Shown here: piece by piece, positions 8,157 to 17,630 of the stretch
How positions within the stretch are numbered: the first letter of the stretch is position 1
How the letters are laid out: each line of letters starts with the position of its first letter
From: Microbulbifer salipaludis
GTDB taxonomy: Bacteria > Pseudomonadota > Gammaproteobacteria > Pseudomonadales > Cellvibrionaceae
Assembly (NCBI RefSeq): GCF_017303155.1
Contig: NZ_JAEKJR010000002.1
Span: forward strand, 496,001 to 560,000
Direction: 5' to 3'
Length of the DNA stretch: 64,000 nucleotides
Position numbers and translations under genes: made by a program
The notes under the pieces: model-generated
What the model was told of the DNA's origin: nothing
Databases searched by the model: none
Seen by the model: the letters and a program-made list of their open reading frames with translations, nothing else

Positions 8157-9524
8157 TCAAATAAAAAACCAGGTCGCGAGGCCGAGGAAAGACATAAAGC
8201 CCACCACATCGGTGACCGTGGTCAGGGCCACGCCGCCGGCCAGGGCGGGGTCGATGCGCAGGGCACGCAGGGCCACCGGTAGGATAGTACCGGCGAAGGC
8301 CGCGGTGACCAGGTTGATGACCATGGCCGCTATGATAATCAGGGCAATGCGGGTATCGCCAAACCAGAGCGCGGCGATACCGCCCATCACCGCAGCCCAG
8401 AGAATCGCATTCAGCGCGCCACTGGCCAGCTCACGGGACAGGAGCCAGCTCAGGTTACTGCGCCCGACCTGGCCCAGGGCCATGCCGCGAATGATGACCG
8501 TGAGGGTCTGGCTGCCGGCGACACCGCCCATACTGGCGACAATCGGCATCAGTACGGCGAGGGCCACCACCTTGTCGATGGTGTCCTGAAACAGGTTGAT
8601 GACCCAGGAAGCGAGCAGGGCGGTGAGCAGGTTGATGCCGAGCCAGATCGCGCGACGGGGCGCGGTGCGCTTTACCGGTGCGAAGGTGTCCTCTTCCTCG
8701 TCGAGGCCCGCCAGGCTCATCAGCGAGTGGTCGGCGTCTTCCCGGATCACGTCGACCACGTCGTCGATGGTGATCCGCCCCAGCAGGCGATTTTCCTCGT
8801 CCACCACCGGCGCGGTAATCCAGTCGTATTTGGTAAACAGGCGAGCCACTTCGTCGTCCGGCATATCGGCGGGAATGGGGTCCACGTCGGTGATCATGAT
8901 TTCACGTACGGTGACGGAGGGATCTGTGGTCAGTAGTTTGGTCAGTGGCAGCAGGCCGATAAAGCGGTCTTTGCGGTTGACCACAAACAGGTTGTCGGTG
9001 GATTCGGGCAGCTGCTCGTGGCGGCGCAGGTAGCGCAGCACCACATCGAGGTGCAGGTTGGGGCGCACGGAGACAATTTCCGTGTCCATCAGGCCGCCGG
9101 CGGTCTCCTCGTCGTAAGCGAGGACGTCTTCCACCCGCTGGCGGTCGTGCTCGCTCATGGCAGACAGTACTTCCGCCATCACCCGCTCGGGCAATTGCTG
9201 GAGGATGTCTGCCACATCGTCCGCATTCAGCCCTTCCATCACGGCCACCATCTCCTCGGTGTCCATGGTGGAGAGAATCTGGCCCTGTACCTCGTCCGGC
9301 AGTTCCTGCAGTACCTCGCCCTCGACCTTGCGGTCGATCAGTTTCCACAGTACCTGGCGGATGCGCGGCGGCGAGCTCTCGAGCAGCTGGGCGATGCTTT
9401 GCGGGGAGAGTGAGGACAGCATGCGCTGCACTTCCCGCCCGGTGCCACTGTCCAGCGCCGCATACAGCGCACCGAGCTGGTTCTGAGCGCGGAATGAGAT
9501 GTCGGCGTTGGAGGGCTTGGGCAC
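8157..9524 (-). CDS. mgtE: Magnesium transporter MgtE
   Basis: A 455-residue Mg2+ channel of the inner membrane. Domains in order: the MgtE N-terminal helical repeat domain (about 20-130; DADDV-like NADDVADILQQLP), two CBS domains (about 140-260) that sense cytoplasmic Mg2+, the connecting plug helix, and a five-helix pore domain (about 290-455) with the PIVASMGGVAGSQ signature. The start is GTG. A TATAAT sequence on the minus strand (9564-9569) lies upstream but lacks a good -35. It is followed by darP and sits just 3' of the nitrogen-PTS genes. Confidence 0.93.
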   Translation of the reverse strand: MPKPSNADISFRAQNQLGALYAALDSGTGREVQRMLSSLSPQSIAQLLESSPPRIRQVLWKLIDRKVEGEVLQELPDEVQGQILSTMDTEEMVAVMEGLNADDVADILQQLPERVMAEVLSAMSEHDRQRVEDVLAYDEETAGGLMDTEIVSVRPNLHLDVVLRYLRRHEQLPESTDNLFVVNRKDRFIGLLPLTKLLTTDPSVTVREIMITDVDPIPADMPDDEVARLFTKYDWITAPVVDEENRLLGRITIDDVVDVIREDADHSLMSLAGLDEEEDTFAPVKRTAPRRAIWLGINLLTALLASWVINLFQDTIDKVVALAVLMPIVASMGGVAGSQTLTVIIRGMALGQVGRSNLSWLLSRELASGALNAILWAAVMGGIAALWFGDTRIALIIIAAMVINLVTAAFAGTILPVALRALRIDPALAGGVALTTVTDVVGFMSFLGLATWFFI

Positions 9525-9599
9525 GTAAACACCTGCTTGTTGGGGGGTACTGCGAGGGCCGGCATTATAAGGGTAGAAAGGGGGGCGGCAGGCGCCTTT

Positions 9600-9869
9600 T
9601 TATTCGCCCTCACCAAAGCGGTCGTTAATCAGCAGGCAGATGGCCTCGTGCGCAGCATCTTCATCGCGGCCGCAGATTTCCAGTTCCAGCTCCACGCCTT
9701 TGCCCGCGGCAAGCAGCATGAGTGCCATCACGCTTTTGCCGTCGACGGCCTTGCCCTGGCAGTGCACTTTCACTTCAGAGGAAAAGCGCGCGCTGGTCTG
9801 GGCAAACTTGCTCGCGGCGCGCGCGTGTAGCCCCAGTTTATTGATAATGGTGATGCGGCTTTTTTGCAT
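9600..9869 (-). CDS. ptsO: Nitrogen-PTS phosphocarrier protein NPr (HPr family)
   Basis: An 89-residue HPr-fold protein that relays phosphate from EI-Ntr to PtsN. The active His15 lies in NKLGLHARAAS and the regulatory-type Ser46 in VDGKSVMAL. Its place as last gene of the rpoN-hpf-ptsN-rapZ-ptsO run matches the Pseudomonas and E. coli arrangement, which is why NPr rather than the sugar HPr is called. Confidence 0.93.
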   Translation of the reverse strand: MQKSRITIINKLGLHARAASKFAQTSARFSSEVKVHCQGKAVDGKSVMALMLLAAGKGVELELEICGRDEDAAHEAICLLINDRFGEGE

Positions 9870-9901
9870 GGTGGGTATCTATCGTATGCTCCGGCCCGGG
9901 C

Positions 9902-10762
9902 TCATTTTTGCTGTTCGCGGTGTCGAACCTGGATATTCTCGAAAATCCCGGCAAAGGCTTTGGCCAGCTGCTCCACCATGTACACCGAGCGGTGGCGGCC
10001 GCCAGTGCAACCGATCGATACCGAGGTATAGCTGCGGTTGCTCTGCTGATAACTGGGTAGCCAGCGTTCCAGGAACTGGGTGATGTCTCGCTGCATATCC
10101 CTGGTCTCCTGGTGAGACTGCAGGAATTCGGCCACTTCCGGGTCCATGCCGGTTTTGTTGCGCAGTTCCGGTATCCAGTAGGGGTTGGGCAGACAGCGCA
10201 GGTCAAACACCAGGTCCGCATCAACGGGCACACCGTGCTTGAAGCCAAAGGACTGGAACAGGATGGCCATGCCGGGTGAATCTTTGCCCACCACCCGGGA
10301 TTTCATCTGGTCGCGCAGCTGATGCAGGGTGAGGCTACTGGTATCGATGACCAGGTCGGCCATGGATGCGAGCGGTGCCAGCAACTCCTTTTCACGATTC
10401 AGTGCTTCGAGCAGGTGGGTGTGGCTGTCACTCAGGGGGTGTTTGCGGCGGGTTTCACTGAAGCGCTGCACCAGTACCGGCGAGCGCGCATCCAGATAGA
10501 TGACGTCGCAATCGATACCGCTGTCGCGCAGGTCGTTGATGACTTTGGGGGCCTGGCGCACGTCGTGCCACAGGTTGCGGGCGTCGATACCGAGCGCCAG
10601 CTGGGTGTTTTCCTGCGAGGGTTGCTCGGTTACCCGGCGGATCAGTTCGGGCAGCAGGCTGGCCGGGAGGTTGTCGATGCAATTGAAGCCAACATCTTCC
10701 AGCAGTTGCAGCGCGGAGCTCTTTCCGGAGCCCGAGCGGCCGCTGATTATGACCAGTCGCAT
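9902..10762 (-). CDS. rapZ: RNase adapter protein / nucleotide-binding RapZ
   Basis: A 286-residue P-loop protein; in E. coli it guides RNase E to the sRNA GlmZ and so sets glucosamine-6-phosphate synthase levels, tying it to cell wall precursor supply. Walker A GRSGSGKS is at residues 8-15; the C-terminal domain ends with IGCTGGRHRSVYMVEQLA, the family signature. The ATG at 10762 (MRLVIISG) fits the family; ten extra in-frame residues upstream do not. It lies between ptsN and ptsO. Confidence 0.95.
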   Translation of the reverse strand: MRLVIISGRSGSGKSSALQLLEDVGFNCIDNLPASLLPELIRRVTEQPSQENTQLALGIDARNLWHDVRQAPKVINDLRDSGIDCDVIYLDARSPVLVQRFSETRRKHPLSDSHTHLLEALNREKELLAPLASMADLVIDTSSLTLHQLRDQMKSRVVGKDSPGMAILFQSFGFKHGVPVDADLVFDLRCLPNPYWIPELRNKTGMDPEVAEFLQSHQETRDMQRDITQFLERWLPSYQQSNRSYTSVSIGCTGGRHRSVYMVEQLAKAFAGIFENIQVRHREQQK

Positions 10763-10859
10763 AGAACACGCACTCCTTGCTGAATCCGGCACGGCATGTG
10801 GCCGGAATGGCTAACTTGAGCGGCTCCGGCAACGGGCTGTCACCGGTAGTCGCGGCCTA

Positions 10860-11321
10860 TTATGCCGCGGCGGCGCTATTGATGGCCAGTGCGTAAAGTT
10901 CATCGCTGGTGGTGGCCGCACGCAGTTTTTCCCGCACACGGCTATCGCTGAACAGGGCTGCAATTTCGGCGAGGGTGTCCAGGTGCTCCTGGTCCGAGTC
11001 TTCGGGCACCAGCAGGGCAAACAGCAAATCCACCGGCTGGCGGTCGATGGCATCGAAGTCCACCGCCGGGGATGTGGTACACAGTACGCCGATCGGGCCA
11101 GCACAGCCGGGCAGGCGGCAGTGAGGGATAGCAACGCCTTCGCCGATGCCGGTAGAGCCAAGGCGCTCCCGGGCAACCAGCTGGTTGAAGATCGTGTCGG
11201 AATCCAGATCGGGATATTGCTCGGAAATCGCCTGGGCGATGTTGAGTAACAGCTTTTTTTTGCTGCTCCCCGCCAGATGGCAAAGGCTCAGGCGGGGAGA
11301 GAGTAATGCTTCCAATGTCAT
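10860..11321 (-). CDS. ptsN: PTS IIA-like nitrogen-regulatory protein PtsN
   Basis: A 153-residue EIIA-Ntr protein, terminal acceptor of the nitrogen PTS, known to affect potassium uptake and sigma-54-linked regulation. The phosphorylatable His67 sits in GVAIPHCRLPG, and the GSTGIGEG segment just before it is typical. It starts MTLEALLSPRLSLCHLAGSSKK, like family members. The gene is downstream of hpf and rpoN on the same strand. Confidence 0.95.
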   Translation of the reverse strand: MTLEALLSPRLSLCHLAGSSKKKLLLNIAQAISEQYPDLDSDTIFNQLVARERLGSTGIGEGVAIPHCRLPGCAGPIGVLCTTSPAVDFDAIDRQPVDLLFALLVPEDSDQEHLDTLAEIAALFSDSRVREKLRAATTSDELYALAINSAAAA

Positions 11322-11375
11322 AACGTACTGATGATCTAGCGGTGCAGGCCAGCCGGTAACCTGGTTATGTTACGA

Positions 11376-11669
11376 CTAGCGGTGACTGCGTAACTTCTCT
11401 TTGTGTTTCAGCAGTTGCCGGTCGAGTTTGTCAGTCAGCGAATCGATCGCTGCGTACATGTCCTCAGACTCCGAATCGGCAAAAATATCCTTGTTGCCGC
11501 TCACGTGAACCCGTGCTTCGGCTTTCTGGATCAGTTTGTCGACGGAAAGAATGACCTGTGTATTGGTAATCAGGTCATTGTGGCGGGAGAGCTTGTCCAG
11601 TTTGGTCTGGCAGTAATCGCGAATGGCCGGAGTAACGTCTACATGGTGGCCACTGATATTGATCTGCAT
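11376..11669 (-). CDS. hpf: Ribosome hibernation promoting factor, short form
   Basis: A 97-residue S30AE-fold protein that stabilises idle 100S ribosomes. Family hallmarks are MQINISGHHVDVTPAIRDY at the start and YAAIDSLTDKLDRQLLKHKEK at the end (given across 21 residues, shown in part). It lacks the C-terminal dimerisation domain of long HPF. The ATG at 11669 has a GAGGAGAAA ribosome site. It lies between rpoN and ptsN, as in other gammaproteobacteria. Confidence 0.93.
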   Translation of the reverse strand: MQINISGHHVDVTPAIRDYCQTKLDKLSRHNDLITNTQVILSVDKLIQKAEARVHVSGNKDIFADSESEDMYAAIDSLTDKLDRQLLKHKEKLRSHR

Positions 11670-11838
11670 GGATTTCTCCTCATCGGGTGCAACACAAATC
11701 TGGCTGGACCCCCGCACAGGGCGGCAACCCTACTAGGAAGTGCGCCAGAATGGAAGGATACACTCAATGTATAGCCATTGGTTGTACAGAAAGCGCACAC
11801 ACGAAGGCGAAGAGTGCTTCCATATGTGACTGCCCTCG

Positions 11839-13314
11839 CTAAACCAGTCGTTTTCTCTCGCTGGACGAGGGAATGCCCATGGATTCACGGTACTTGGCCA
11901 CTGTACGTCGCGCGACCTTGATGCCCTGGGAGTCCAGCTCCTGAGTGATTTTGTTGTCCGACAGCGGCTTGCGCGGCTGTTCGGCATCAATAAGCTTGCG
12001 GATCAGGGCGCGGATGGCGGTGGACGAGGCATCCTCCCCGGAGTCGGTGCTCACATGGCTGGAGAAGAAGTATTTCAGCTCGAAGACACCGCGGGGCGTG
12101 AGCATGTACTTCTGCGTGGTCACCCGGGAAATGGTCGACTCGTGCATGCCGATGGTCTCGGCAATGTTCGCCAGTACCATGGGTTTCATGCCTTCTGGCC
12201 CCAGTTCAAAAAAGCCCTGCTGCTTTTCCACGATGCAGCTGGCCACCTTGAGCAGTGTCTCGTGGCGGCTTTGCAGGCTTTTCAGGAACCAGCGCGCTTC
12301 CTGGAGGTTGTCGCGCAGATAGTTGTTGTCACTGGAGTTATCGGCGCGCTTGATCAGTGAGGCATAGGCGTCATTGATGCGCAGCTTGGGCGTGGTCTCG
12401 GGGTTGAGCTCGACGACCCAGCGGTTGTGCTTGCGGCTGACGATCACATCGGGCACCACATACTGGGGCTCTTCACCGCCGAAGGCTTCGCCCGGGTAGG
12501 GGGTGAGAGTCTGGATCAGTCGCATGACCTCGCCGAGCTGTGACTCGTTGAGCCGCGTGCGGCGGGTCAGTTGGCGGAAGTCCCGCTTGCCCAGCAGGTC
12601 GAGGTGCTGGCTCACCACCAGCAGGGCCTCGGTCATCCATGGGGTCTGTTCCGGCAGCTGGCGCAGTTGCAGCAGCAGGCTCTCGCGCAGGTCGCGGGCA
12701 CCACAGCCGGCGGGCTCCAGCTGTTGGATGGTCTTCAGTACGGTCAGTACTTCGTCGGCTTCCACCTCGAAGGTGGCGGCCACCTCGTTTAGGTCCGCGT
12801 CGAGGAAGCCGTTGGGGGCGATGGCGTCGATCAGGGTTTCGCCGATGAGCTTGTCGATATCCGTCAGCGGGGTCAGGTTCAGTTGCCACAGCAGGTGGTC
12901 CTGCAGGCTTTCGGAGGCCGCGTTGCGCTGTTCCAGCGCGTATTCATCGCCATCGCCGCCGGTATAGCTGCCGCCGGTGTAGATATCGTCCCAGCGGGTG
13001 TCGACTGGCAGGTCGTCCGGGATTTCGCTGTTCCAGTCACCATCGGCCGTAGACTCGCCCTGCGTCTCGCGGGCAGCTTCCTGCGCGCGGGTCTCCGGCT
13101 CTTTGGTTTCGGATTGCGCAGGGGTGTTCTGGTCCTGATGGGGCTCGCCGGTGTGTTCTTCGAAGTCGGATTCCAGCAGGGGGTTGCTGTCGAGGGCCGA
13201 CTGGATTTCTTGTTGCAGATCCAGCGTCGACAATTGCAGCAGACGGATCGCCTGCTGCAACTGCGGTGTCATCGTCAGCTGTGTGCCGAGTTTTAACTGG
13301 AGTGACTGCTTCAT
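11839..13314 (-). CDS. rpoN: RNA polymerase sigma-54 factor
   Basis: A 491-residue sigma-N. Region I is the glutamine- and leucine-rich start ([20 protein letters not shown]) that contacts enhancer-binding activators; an acidic region II covers about 55-130; the core-binding domain follows; and the C-terminal RpoN box [10 protein letters not shown] binds the -24 element. Length and order are normal. A candidate promoter lies upstream (13402-13430). It heads the run hpf-ptsN-rapZ-ptsO and lies downstream of lptB on the same strand. Confidence 0.96.
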   Translation of the reverse strand: MKQSLQLKLGTQLTMTPQLQQAIRLLQLSTLDLQQEIQSALDSNPLLESDFEEHTGEPHQDQNTPAQSETKEPETRAQEAARETQGESTADGDWNSEIPDDLPVDTRWDDIYTGGSYTGGDGDEYALEQRNAASESLQDHLLWQLNLTPLTDIDKLIGETLIDAIAPNGFLDADLNEVAATFEVEADEVLTVLKTIQQLEPAGCGARDLRESLLLQLRQLPEQTPWMTEALLVVSQHLDLLGKRDFRQLTRRTRLNESQLGEVMRLIQTLTPYPGEAFGGEEPQYVVPDVIVSRKHNRWVVELNPETTPKLRINDAYASLIKRADNSSDNNYLRDNLQEARWFLKSLQSRHETLLKVASCIVEKQQGFFELGPEGMKPMVLANIAETIGMHESTISRVTTQKYMLTPRGVFELKYFFSSHVSTDSGEDASSTAIRALIRKLIDAEQPRKPLSDNKITQELDSQGIKVARRTVAKYRESMGIPSSSERKRLV

Positions 13315-13401
13315 ATGGGGGTTTGCCGGCAGAAAATTCTGGCATTGGCCCGCCGCAGCAGATTTGATGCTTGATGCGGCGGCGTAAAGCTCATTTCCTG
13401 C

Positions 13402-13430
13402 AGACTACCTTGCGGCAAATCGGAACACAA
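13402..13430 (-). promoter_or_regulatory. Candidate sigma-70 promoter for rpoN
   Basis: On the minus strand TTGTGT (13425-13430) is separated by 17 bp from TAGTCT (13402-13407), about 90 bp upstream of the rpoN ATG and inside the 233-bp lptB-rpoN gap. Match to consensus is moderate only. Confidence 0.3.
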
Positions 13431-13547
13431 GAGGCAGCTTAAGCAATAAGCATGCCGAAAAATTTTGTGGATCCGGTCACAAGGTTTCTGTGTGTAATGG
13501 CGGCCTACAGAATGGGGTATCGTGAAGATGAACCCCTAAAAAACCGC

Positions 13548-14273
13548 TCAAATGGTGAATTCGTGTCCCAGATAGACATCTTTCACCTGTTTGTTTTCTG
13601 CTACGTCTCTGGGGTCGCCGGAGGCGATGATGTGCCCCTCGCTGACGATAAATGCGGTCTCGCAGATATCCAGGGTTTCGCGCACATTGTGGTCGGTAAT
13701 CAGTACGCCGATACCGCGGTCCCGCAGATGGCGGATAATTTGCTTGATATCGTTGACCGAAATGGGGTCGACACCGGCAAAGGGCTCATCCAGCAGGACA
13801 AAGGCGGGGTTGGTCGCCAGGGCCCGCGCAATTTCAACGCGACGGCGCTCGCCGCCGGACAGCGCCATCCCCAGACTGTCGCGGATGTGGGTGATGTGGA
13901 ATTCCTCCAGCAGGGCCTCAAGTTGCGCCATACGCTGGCTACGGTTGAGGTCCTTGCGGGTTTCGAGAATGGCGAGAATGTTGTCCGCCACGGTCAGGCG
14001 GCGGAATACCGATGCTTCCTGAGGCAGGTAGCCAATGCCCTTGCGGGCGCGGCCGTGCATGGAAAGACCGGTGATATCTTCGTCGTCGATCATGACCTGG
14101 CCGGCATCCGCCTGGACCAGGCCGGCGATCATGTAGAAACACGTGGTTTTGCCGGCACCATTAGGGCCCAGCAGGCCCACCACCTGTCCGCTGGATACGC
14201 TCACGGACACATCCTGAACGACTTTGCGTTTTTTGTACTGCTTGGCGAGATGTAACGCTTTGAGCGTCGGCAT
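13548..14273 (-). CDS. lptB: LPS export ABC transporter ATP-binding protein LptB
   Basis: The ATPase of the LptB2FG complex that pulls lipopolysaccharide from the inner membrane into the LptCA bridge. The 241 residues show Walker A GPNGAGKT, the Q-loop, the ABC signature [15 protein letters not shown], Walker [14 protein letters not shown] and a switch His in [10 protein letters not shown]. The start and length match LptB. It follows lptA and lptC in the kdsD-kdsC-lptC-lptA-lptB order. Confidence 0.96.
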   Translation of the reverse strand: MPTLKALHLAKQYKKRKVVQDVSVSVSSGQVVGLLGPNGAGKTTCFYMIAGLVQADAGQVMIDDEDITGLSMHGRARKGIGYLPQEASVFRRLTVADNILAILETRKDLNRSQRMAQLEALLEEFHITHIRDSLGMALSGGERRRVEIARALATNPAFVLLDEPFAGVDPISVNDIKQIIRHLRDRGIGVLITDHNVRETLDICETAFIVSEGHIIASGDPRDVAENKQVKDVYLGHEFTI

Positions 14274-14357
14274 GGCGAATTCCGCTATCTAGTGCAGTGG
14301 CAATGGCCACATCTGTCTGGTGAGTTCTGCAGGCGCTGGCCCCATGGGGCGGATGGC

Positions 14358-14903
14358 CTACTGGCCGTCTTCGACCGGTTTGGGGGCGGGCTGCGCTTCG
14401 GGCTTCCAGATCATTTCCACGCGCTTCTTCTCCGATTGGCCCTGGGCCTGCATCTGCTCGCTATTGAGGTCGTAATCGATGCGCTCGGCGGAGAGGGTGT
14501 TGCCGTCCCGGTCGACGAAGGCTTCACCGGTCAGCTGCAGGGCATCGGTGCTCACCAGAAATTCAATCCGCCGGGCGCGCGCCTTGACCGGGCTGGTGCT
14601 TTCTTCCACCTGCTGCTGGAAGTGAGCGGGGGTGCCGATGGCGACCACCTTGCGGATTTCGCCGCTGGCATTGCCGTGTACCTCAACCCGGTCTGCGCGG
14701 ATCTGCAGGGAGCCCTGGGTAATGACCACATTGCCGCTATAGACCGAGAGGTTTTTGCTGCGGTTGGCCTCCAGGTTGTCGGCGGATACTTTCACCGGCT
14801 GCTGGCGATCATTGGGTAGAGCCTGCGCCTGCAGGCTGGCCAGCGCGACCACCGCCGCCAACGTGGTTGCGAGCAGTGTGCGGGCGGCATTAGCGGACTT
14901 CAT
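14358..14903 (-). CDS. lptA: Periplasmic LPS-bridge protein LptA
   Basis: Periplasmic beta-jellyroll protein that forms the bridge carrying LPS from LptC to LptD. The 181-residue precursor has a signal peptide ending in ALASLQAQA, then an OstA/LptA domain (QQPVKVSADNLEANRSKNLS onward). ATG 14903 is preferred because a GGAAAG ribosome site lies six bases upstream; an in-frame ATG at 14918 would add five residues. Either start overlaps the end of lptC, pointing to translational coupling. Confidence 0.9.
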   Translation of the reverse strand: MKSANAARTLLATTLAAVVALASLQAQALPNDRQQPVKVSADNLEANRSKNLSVYSGNVVITQGSLQIRADRVEVHGNASGEIRKVVAIGTPAHFQQQVEESTSPVKARARRIEFLVSTDALQLTGEAFVDRDGNTLSAERIDYDLNSEQMQAQGQSEKKRVEMIWKPEAQPAPKPVEDGQ

Positions 14904-15453
14904 AGCGGCTTTCCACATCGGACAGAATTTCCACCTTGTCTTGTTTTAGATCGGCGCGCAGGCCCTTGCCGGTTGTGAGGTTGGGGCCGTCGGTAATGGT
15001 AACAACTTTGTCAGTCTCGGCGAATTCTTCGCGAGGCCTGATTTCGATTTTCGGTGTCCGCAGGGTAATACCTGGCCCCGGCAGCTCCTTGATGGAGACA
15101 TCCCCCTTCAGTACGACCCTTTGCCCATTGTTGTAGGCGACACCAGAGCGCGATTCCGTGCGCCAGCGGGAGTCTTCGCCCTGGTAGAACATCATGCGTG
15201 GCTCGGTGAGGTCGGCCCGATCCCGCCGCGCAAACTGGAAGAAGGTGACGCGCTCGGCGTCGACTTCATAGGCGAGATTGCCGTTCACATCGTAGTGACG
15301 CGTGCGGGCACCCCGGATGATGAGATCCGCGGCCCTGTTGTGTTCCTGCTGGGTGGGGCGCTTGCCCATTAGCTGATCTGGCGGGCTCTCGGTAAACCAG
15401 AGTCCCAGGGTAATCAGCATCACCACAATCACCAGTGGTAGCCAGGTGCGCAT
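14890..15453 (-). CDS. lptC: LPS export system protein LptC
   Basis: A 187-residue bitopic inner-membrane protein that receives LPS from LptB2FG. It has one N-terminal membrane helix (LPLVIVVMLITLGLWF, about 4-20) and a single OstA-like jellyroll domain with RHYDVNGNLAYEVDAERVTF. Its 3' end overlaps lptA, and kdsC lies 89 bp upstream. Confidence 0.93.
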   Translation of the reverse strand: MRTWLPLVIVVMLITLGLWFTESPPDQLMGKRPTQQEHNRAADLIIRGARTRHYDVNGNLAYEVDAERVTFFQFARRDRADLTEPRMMFYQGEDSRWRTESRSGVAYNNGQRVVLKGDVSIKELPGPGITLRTPKIEIRPREEFAETDKVVTITDGPNLTTGKGLRADLKQDKVEILSDVESRYEVR

Positions 15454-15542
15454 GTATCGAGTGTTTCCTGTTAGCCTGCCGGCCCGCGCAACGCGGTCTG
15501 ACAGTTAGTCTGTGTGGGTGCGGTCAGGTTCCGGCCTGGCGA

Positions 15543-16106
15543 TTATTTTTCTACGTGTGTCAGGTAAGGTGCGAGTGCGGCGTCAAAGGTGCCCTGTGCC
15601 TGCATGATGCGGTCGCAGACCTCTCGTACCGCGCCAAGTCCCCCTTTGCGCTCGGTGGTGAACAGCGCGCGCTCCTTTACTGGCGGTGCTGCGTCGGGCA
15701 CGGCAATGGGGCAGCCGACGCGGGTCATCAGCTGCAGGTCCGGGTAGTCATCGCCCACGTAGGCAATGTTTTCCAGCGTGTGGGGTTCGTTGGCGAACAG
15801 CTCCTGAAAGGCGCTGTATTTGTCTTCACGCCCCTGAATCAGCCGGGTGATTCCCAGATCATGCGCACGTTTTTCCACCAGGGAGCTACGTCGACCGGTA
15901 ATGATGGCGACGGCCACACCCGATTGCTGCAGCATCTTGATGCCATGCCCATCGAGGGTGTGGAAGGTTTTCAGTTCATTGCCGTGATTGTCAAAATACA
16001 GTCGTCCGTCGGTCAGTACGCCGTCCACGTCGAGAATCAGATGGCGAACCCGGCTGAGTCTTTCCTGGATTTCCTGGTCGCTGGGCGCGTTGTCGGTGTG
16101 GCTCAC
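15543..16106 (-). CDS. kdsC: 3-deoxy-manno-octulosonate-8-phosphatase KdsC
   Basis: HAD-family phosphatase releasing Kdo from Kdo-8-phosphate for the LPS core. The 187 residues carry the HAD motif I LILDVDGVLTDGRLYF with the nucleophile Asp, motif II in AIITGRRSSLV, and motif IV YVGDDYPDLQLM. No cap domain is present, as is normal for the tetrameric KdsC type. Between kdsD and lptC. Confidence 0.95.
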   Translation of the reverse strand: MSHTDNAPSDQEIQERLSRVRHLILDVDGVLTDGRLYFDNHGNELKTFHTLDGHGIKMLQQSGVAVAIITGRRSSLVEKRAHDLGITRLIQGREDKYSAFQELFANEPHTLENIAYVGDDYPDLQLMTRVGCPIAVPDAAPPVKERALFTTERKGGLGAVREVCDRIMQAQGTFDAALAPYLTHVEK

Positions 16107-16154
16107 GGGGTTTTTCCTTTATTCCTTTTACGGTATCCAGAGTGCCGCTGCGTG

Positions 16155-17126
16155 TCAGATGACACCAGCGCGCAGTATGTCGTGCATGTGCAGCAGGCCG
16201 ATCGGGTGGTGTTCGGAATCCTCCACCACCAGCGCGGTGATCTTGTTGTCTTCCATGATGCGCAATGCTTCCGCTGCCAGTGTATGCGCACCGACGGTTT
16301 TCGGTCGACGGCTCATGACCTGATCCATAGTGGCGCTGTCCAGCTCGAACTTCTGGTCAATGACGCGCCGCAAATCGCCGTCGGTAAATACGCCGAGCAG
16401 CTGACCCGCGCTGTCGACCACTGTGGTCATACCGAACCCCTTGCTGGTCATTTCCAGCAGGGCGGTGGCCAGGGGTGTATCGGGTGTCACTTGTGGCAGT
16501 TCGTCGCCGGCGTGCATTACGTCTTCCACCTTGAGCAGCAGCTGGCGGCCGAGTGCGCCACCGGGGTGGGAAAAGGCAAAGTCTTCAGCGGTGAATCCGC
16601 GGGCTTCGAGCAGTGCCACCGCGAGGGCATCGCCCATGACCAGCGTCACCGTAGTTGACGAGGTTGGGGCGAGGTTCAGCGGGCAGGCTTCGGTGTCGAC
16701 CGCGATATCCAGGTTTACGTCGGCGGACTGGGCAAGTGGGGAGTCCGGCTTGCCCGCCATGCTGATCAGGGGGATGCCCAGGCGCTTGAGCAGCGGCAGC
16801 AGAGTGAGTACTTCCGCGGAGGAGCCAGAATTGGAAATGGCAATCACCAGATCCTGGCGGGTGATCATGCCCAGGTCCCCGTGGCTGGCTTCGCCCGGGT
16901 GCACAAAGAAGCTCGGTGTGCCTGTGCTGGCGAGGGTGGCGGCTATTTTGCGCCCAACATGGCCAGATTTGCCCATGCCAGAAACAATAACGCGCCCCTT
17001 ACACGCCAGGATCAAGTCGCACGCCTGCCTGAAATCGGCACCGATGCGCGCTTCAAGGGCGGCTACGGCCGCGGTTTCCATGGCAATGGTGCGGCGCCCG
17101 GCCTGAATGATCAGATCTGTTCCCAT
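16155..17126 (-). CDS. kdsD: D-arabinose 5-phosphate isomerase KdsD
   Basis: Converts ribulose 5-phosphate to arabinose 5-phosphate, first step to Kdo. The 323-residue protein has an SIS domain (about 35-180; GMGKSGHVGRKIAATLASTG and SNSGSSAEVL) and two C-terminal CBS domains (about 205-320). First gene of the kdsD-kdsC-lptCAB run. A 504-bp non-coding gap separates it from divergent mlaC; a candidate minus-strand promoter lies in it. Confidence 0.95.
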   Translation of the reverse strand: MGTDLIIQAGRRTIAMETAAVAALEARIGADFRQACDLILACKGRVIVSGMGKSGHVGRKIAATLASTGTPSFFVHPGEASHGDLGMITRQDLVIAISNSGSSAEVLTLLPLLKRLGIPLISMAGKPDSPLAQSADVNLDIAVDTEACPLNLAPTSSTTVTLVMGDALAVALLEARGFTAEDFAFSHPGGALGRQLLLKVEDVMHAGDELPQVTPDTPLATALLEMTSKGFGMTTVVDSAGQLLGVFTDGDLRRVIDQKFELDSATMDQVMSRRPKTVGAHTLAAEALRIMEDNKITALVVEDSEHHPIGLLHMHDILRAGVI

Positions 17127-17254
17127 GATAACTCTCGCTGGATGATCCAGGGCGGCGCCGTGTGGGGCGGCTGGCCGCGATAATTCCGTTGATTCTAGAA
17201 AATGATGGACGGAGCGGCCGCTGCAGGGCGCCGTCAGAGATGCCGGTGCTCCTT

Positions 17255-17282
17255 TATATAGTAGTGGCCCGGATGCGGTTAA
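17255..17282 (-). promoter_or_regulatory. Candidate promoter for the kdsD-lpt run
   Basis: On the minus strand TTAACC (17277-17282), a 16-bp spacer and TATATA (17255-17260) lie about 130 bp upstream of the kdsD start. Moderate match to sigma-70 consensus; orientation fits the operon. Confidence 0.35.
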
Positions 17283-17408
17283 CGCTTCCGCTGTGCCGGC
17301 TACTGACGTGCTAACCTTTTAGAGACGGTCAGAGCCAGTGTGGATCTGGGCGCCTGCGAGTCTTGCCGGTGTGCAAGCTGCTGGCCCTGCGAAAGTGATC
17401 CAGTGCCG

Positions 17409-17436
17409 CTTGTCCAAAGCGCGGCCATGGTATAGT
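17409..17436 (+). promoter_or_regulatory. Candidate promoter for mlaC-ibaG-murA
   Basis: CTTGTC (17409-17414), 16 bp, then TATAGT (17431-17436) lie about 195 bp upstream of mlaC. The -10 is a good match (5/6), the -35 weaker. Confidence 0.4.
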
Positions 17437-17630
17437 TTGCCGCCGCTATTGTCAGCTACCGAGACAAACTGAGGGGCGAGGTAAGAGGGGCGTGACGGGA
17501 TTTCGGGCGCGTCTGATCGCTTGCCTGGGCCGTACAACCTCTGTAGTCGCCAATCAATTTTCGGTATGGCCGTGACACTTTTTGCTGTCGCGAGCATCCA
17601 AGGGACGAATTTGCCATTAGGAGATATTCT

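Larger units (their letters stand above)
17127..17630. other. Divergent intergenic region kdsD / mlaC
   Basis: This 504-bp gap lies where mlaF, mlaE and mlaD stand in most relatives. No frame in it resembles an ABC ATPase, an MlaE permease or an MCE domain. It contains candidate promoters for both flanking genes and a good ribosome site (TAGGAG) just before mlaC. Otherwise I see nothing recognisable. Confidence 0.6.

Noticed and set aside
11670..11838. Sigma-54 promoter upstream of hpf
   Set aside because: TGGC-like sequence lacks the properly spaced TTGC element on the minus strand.
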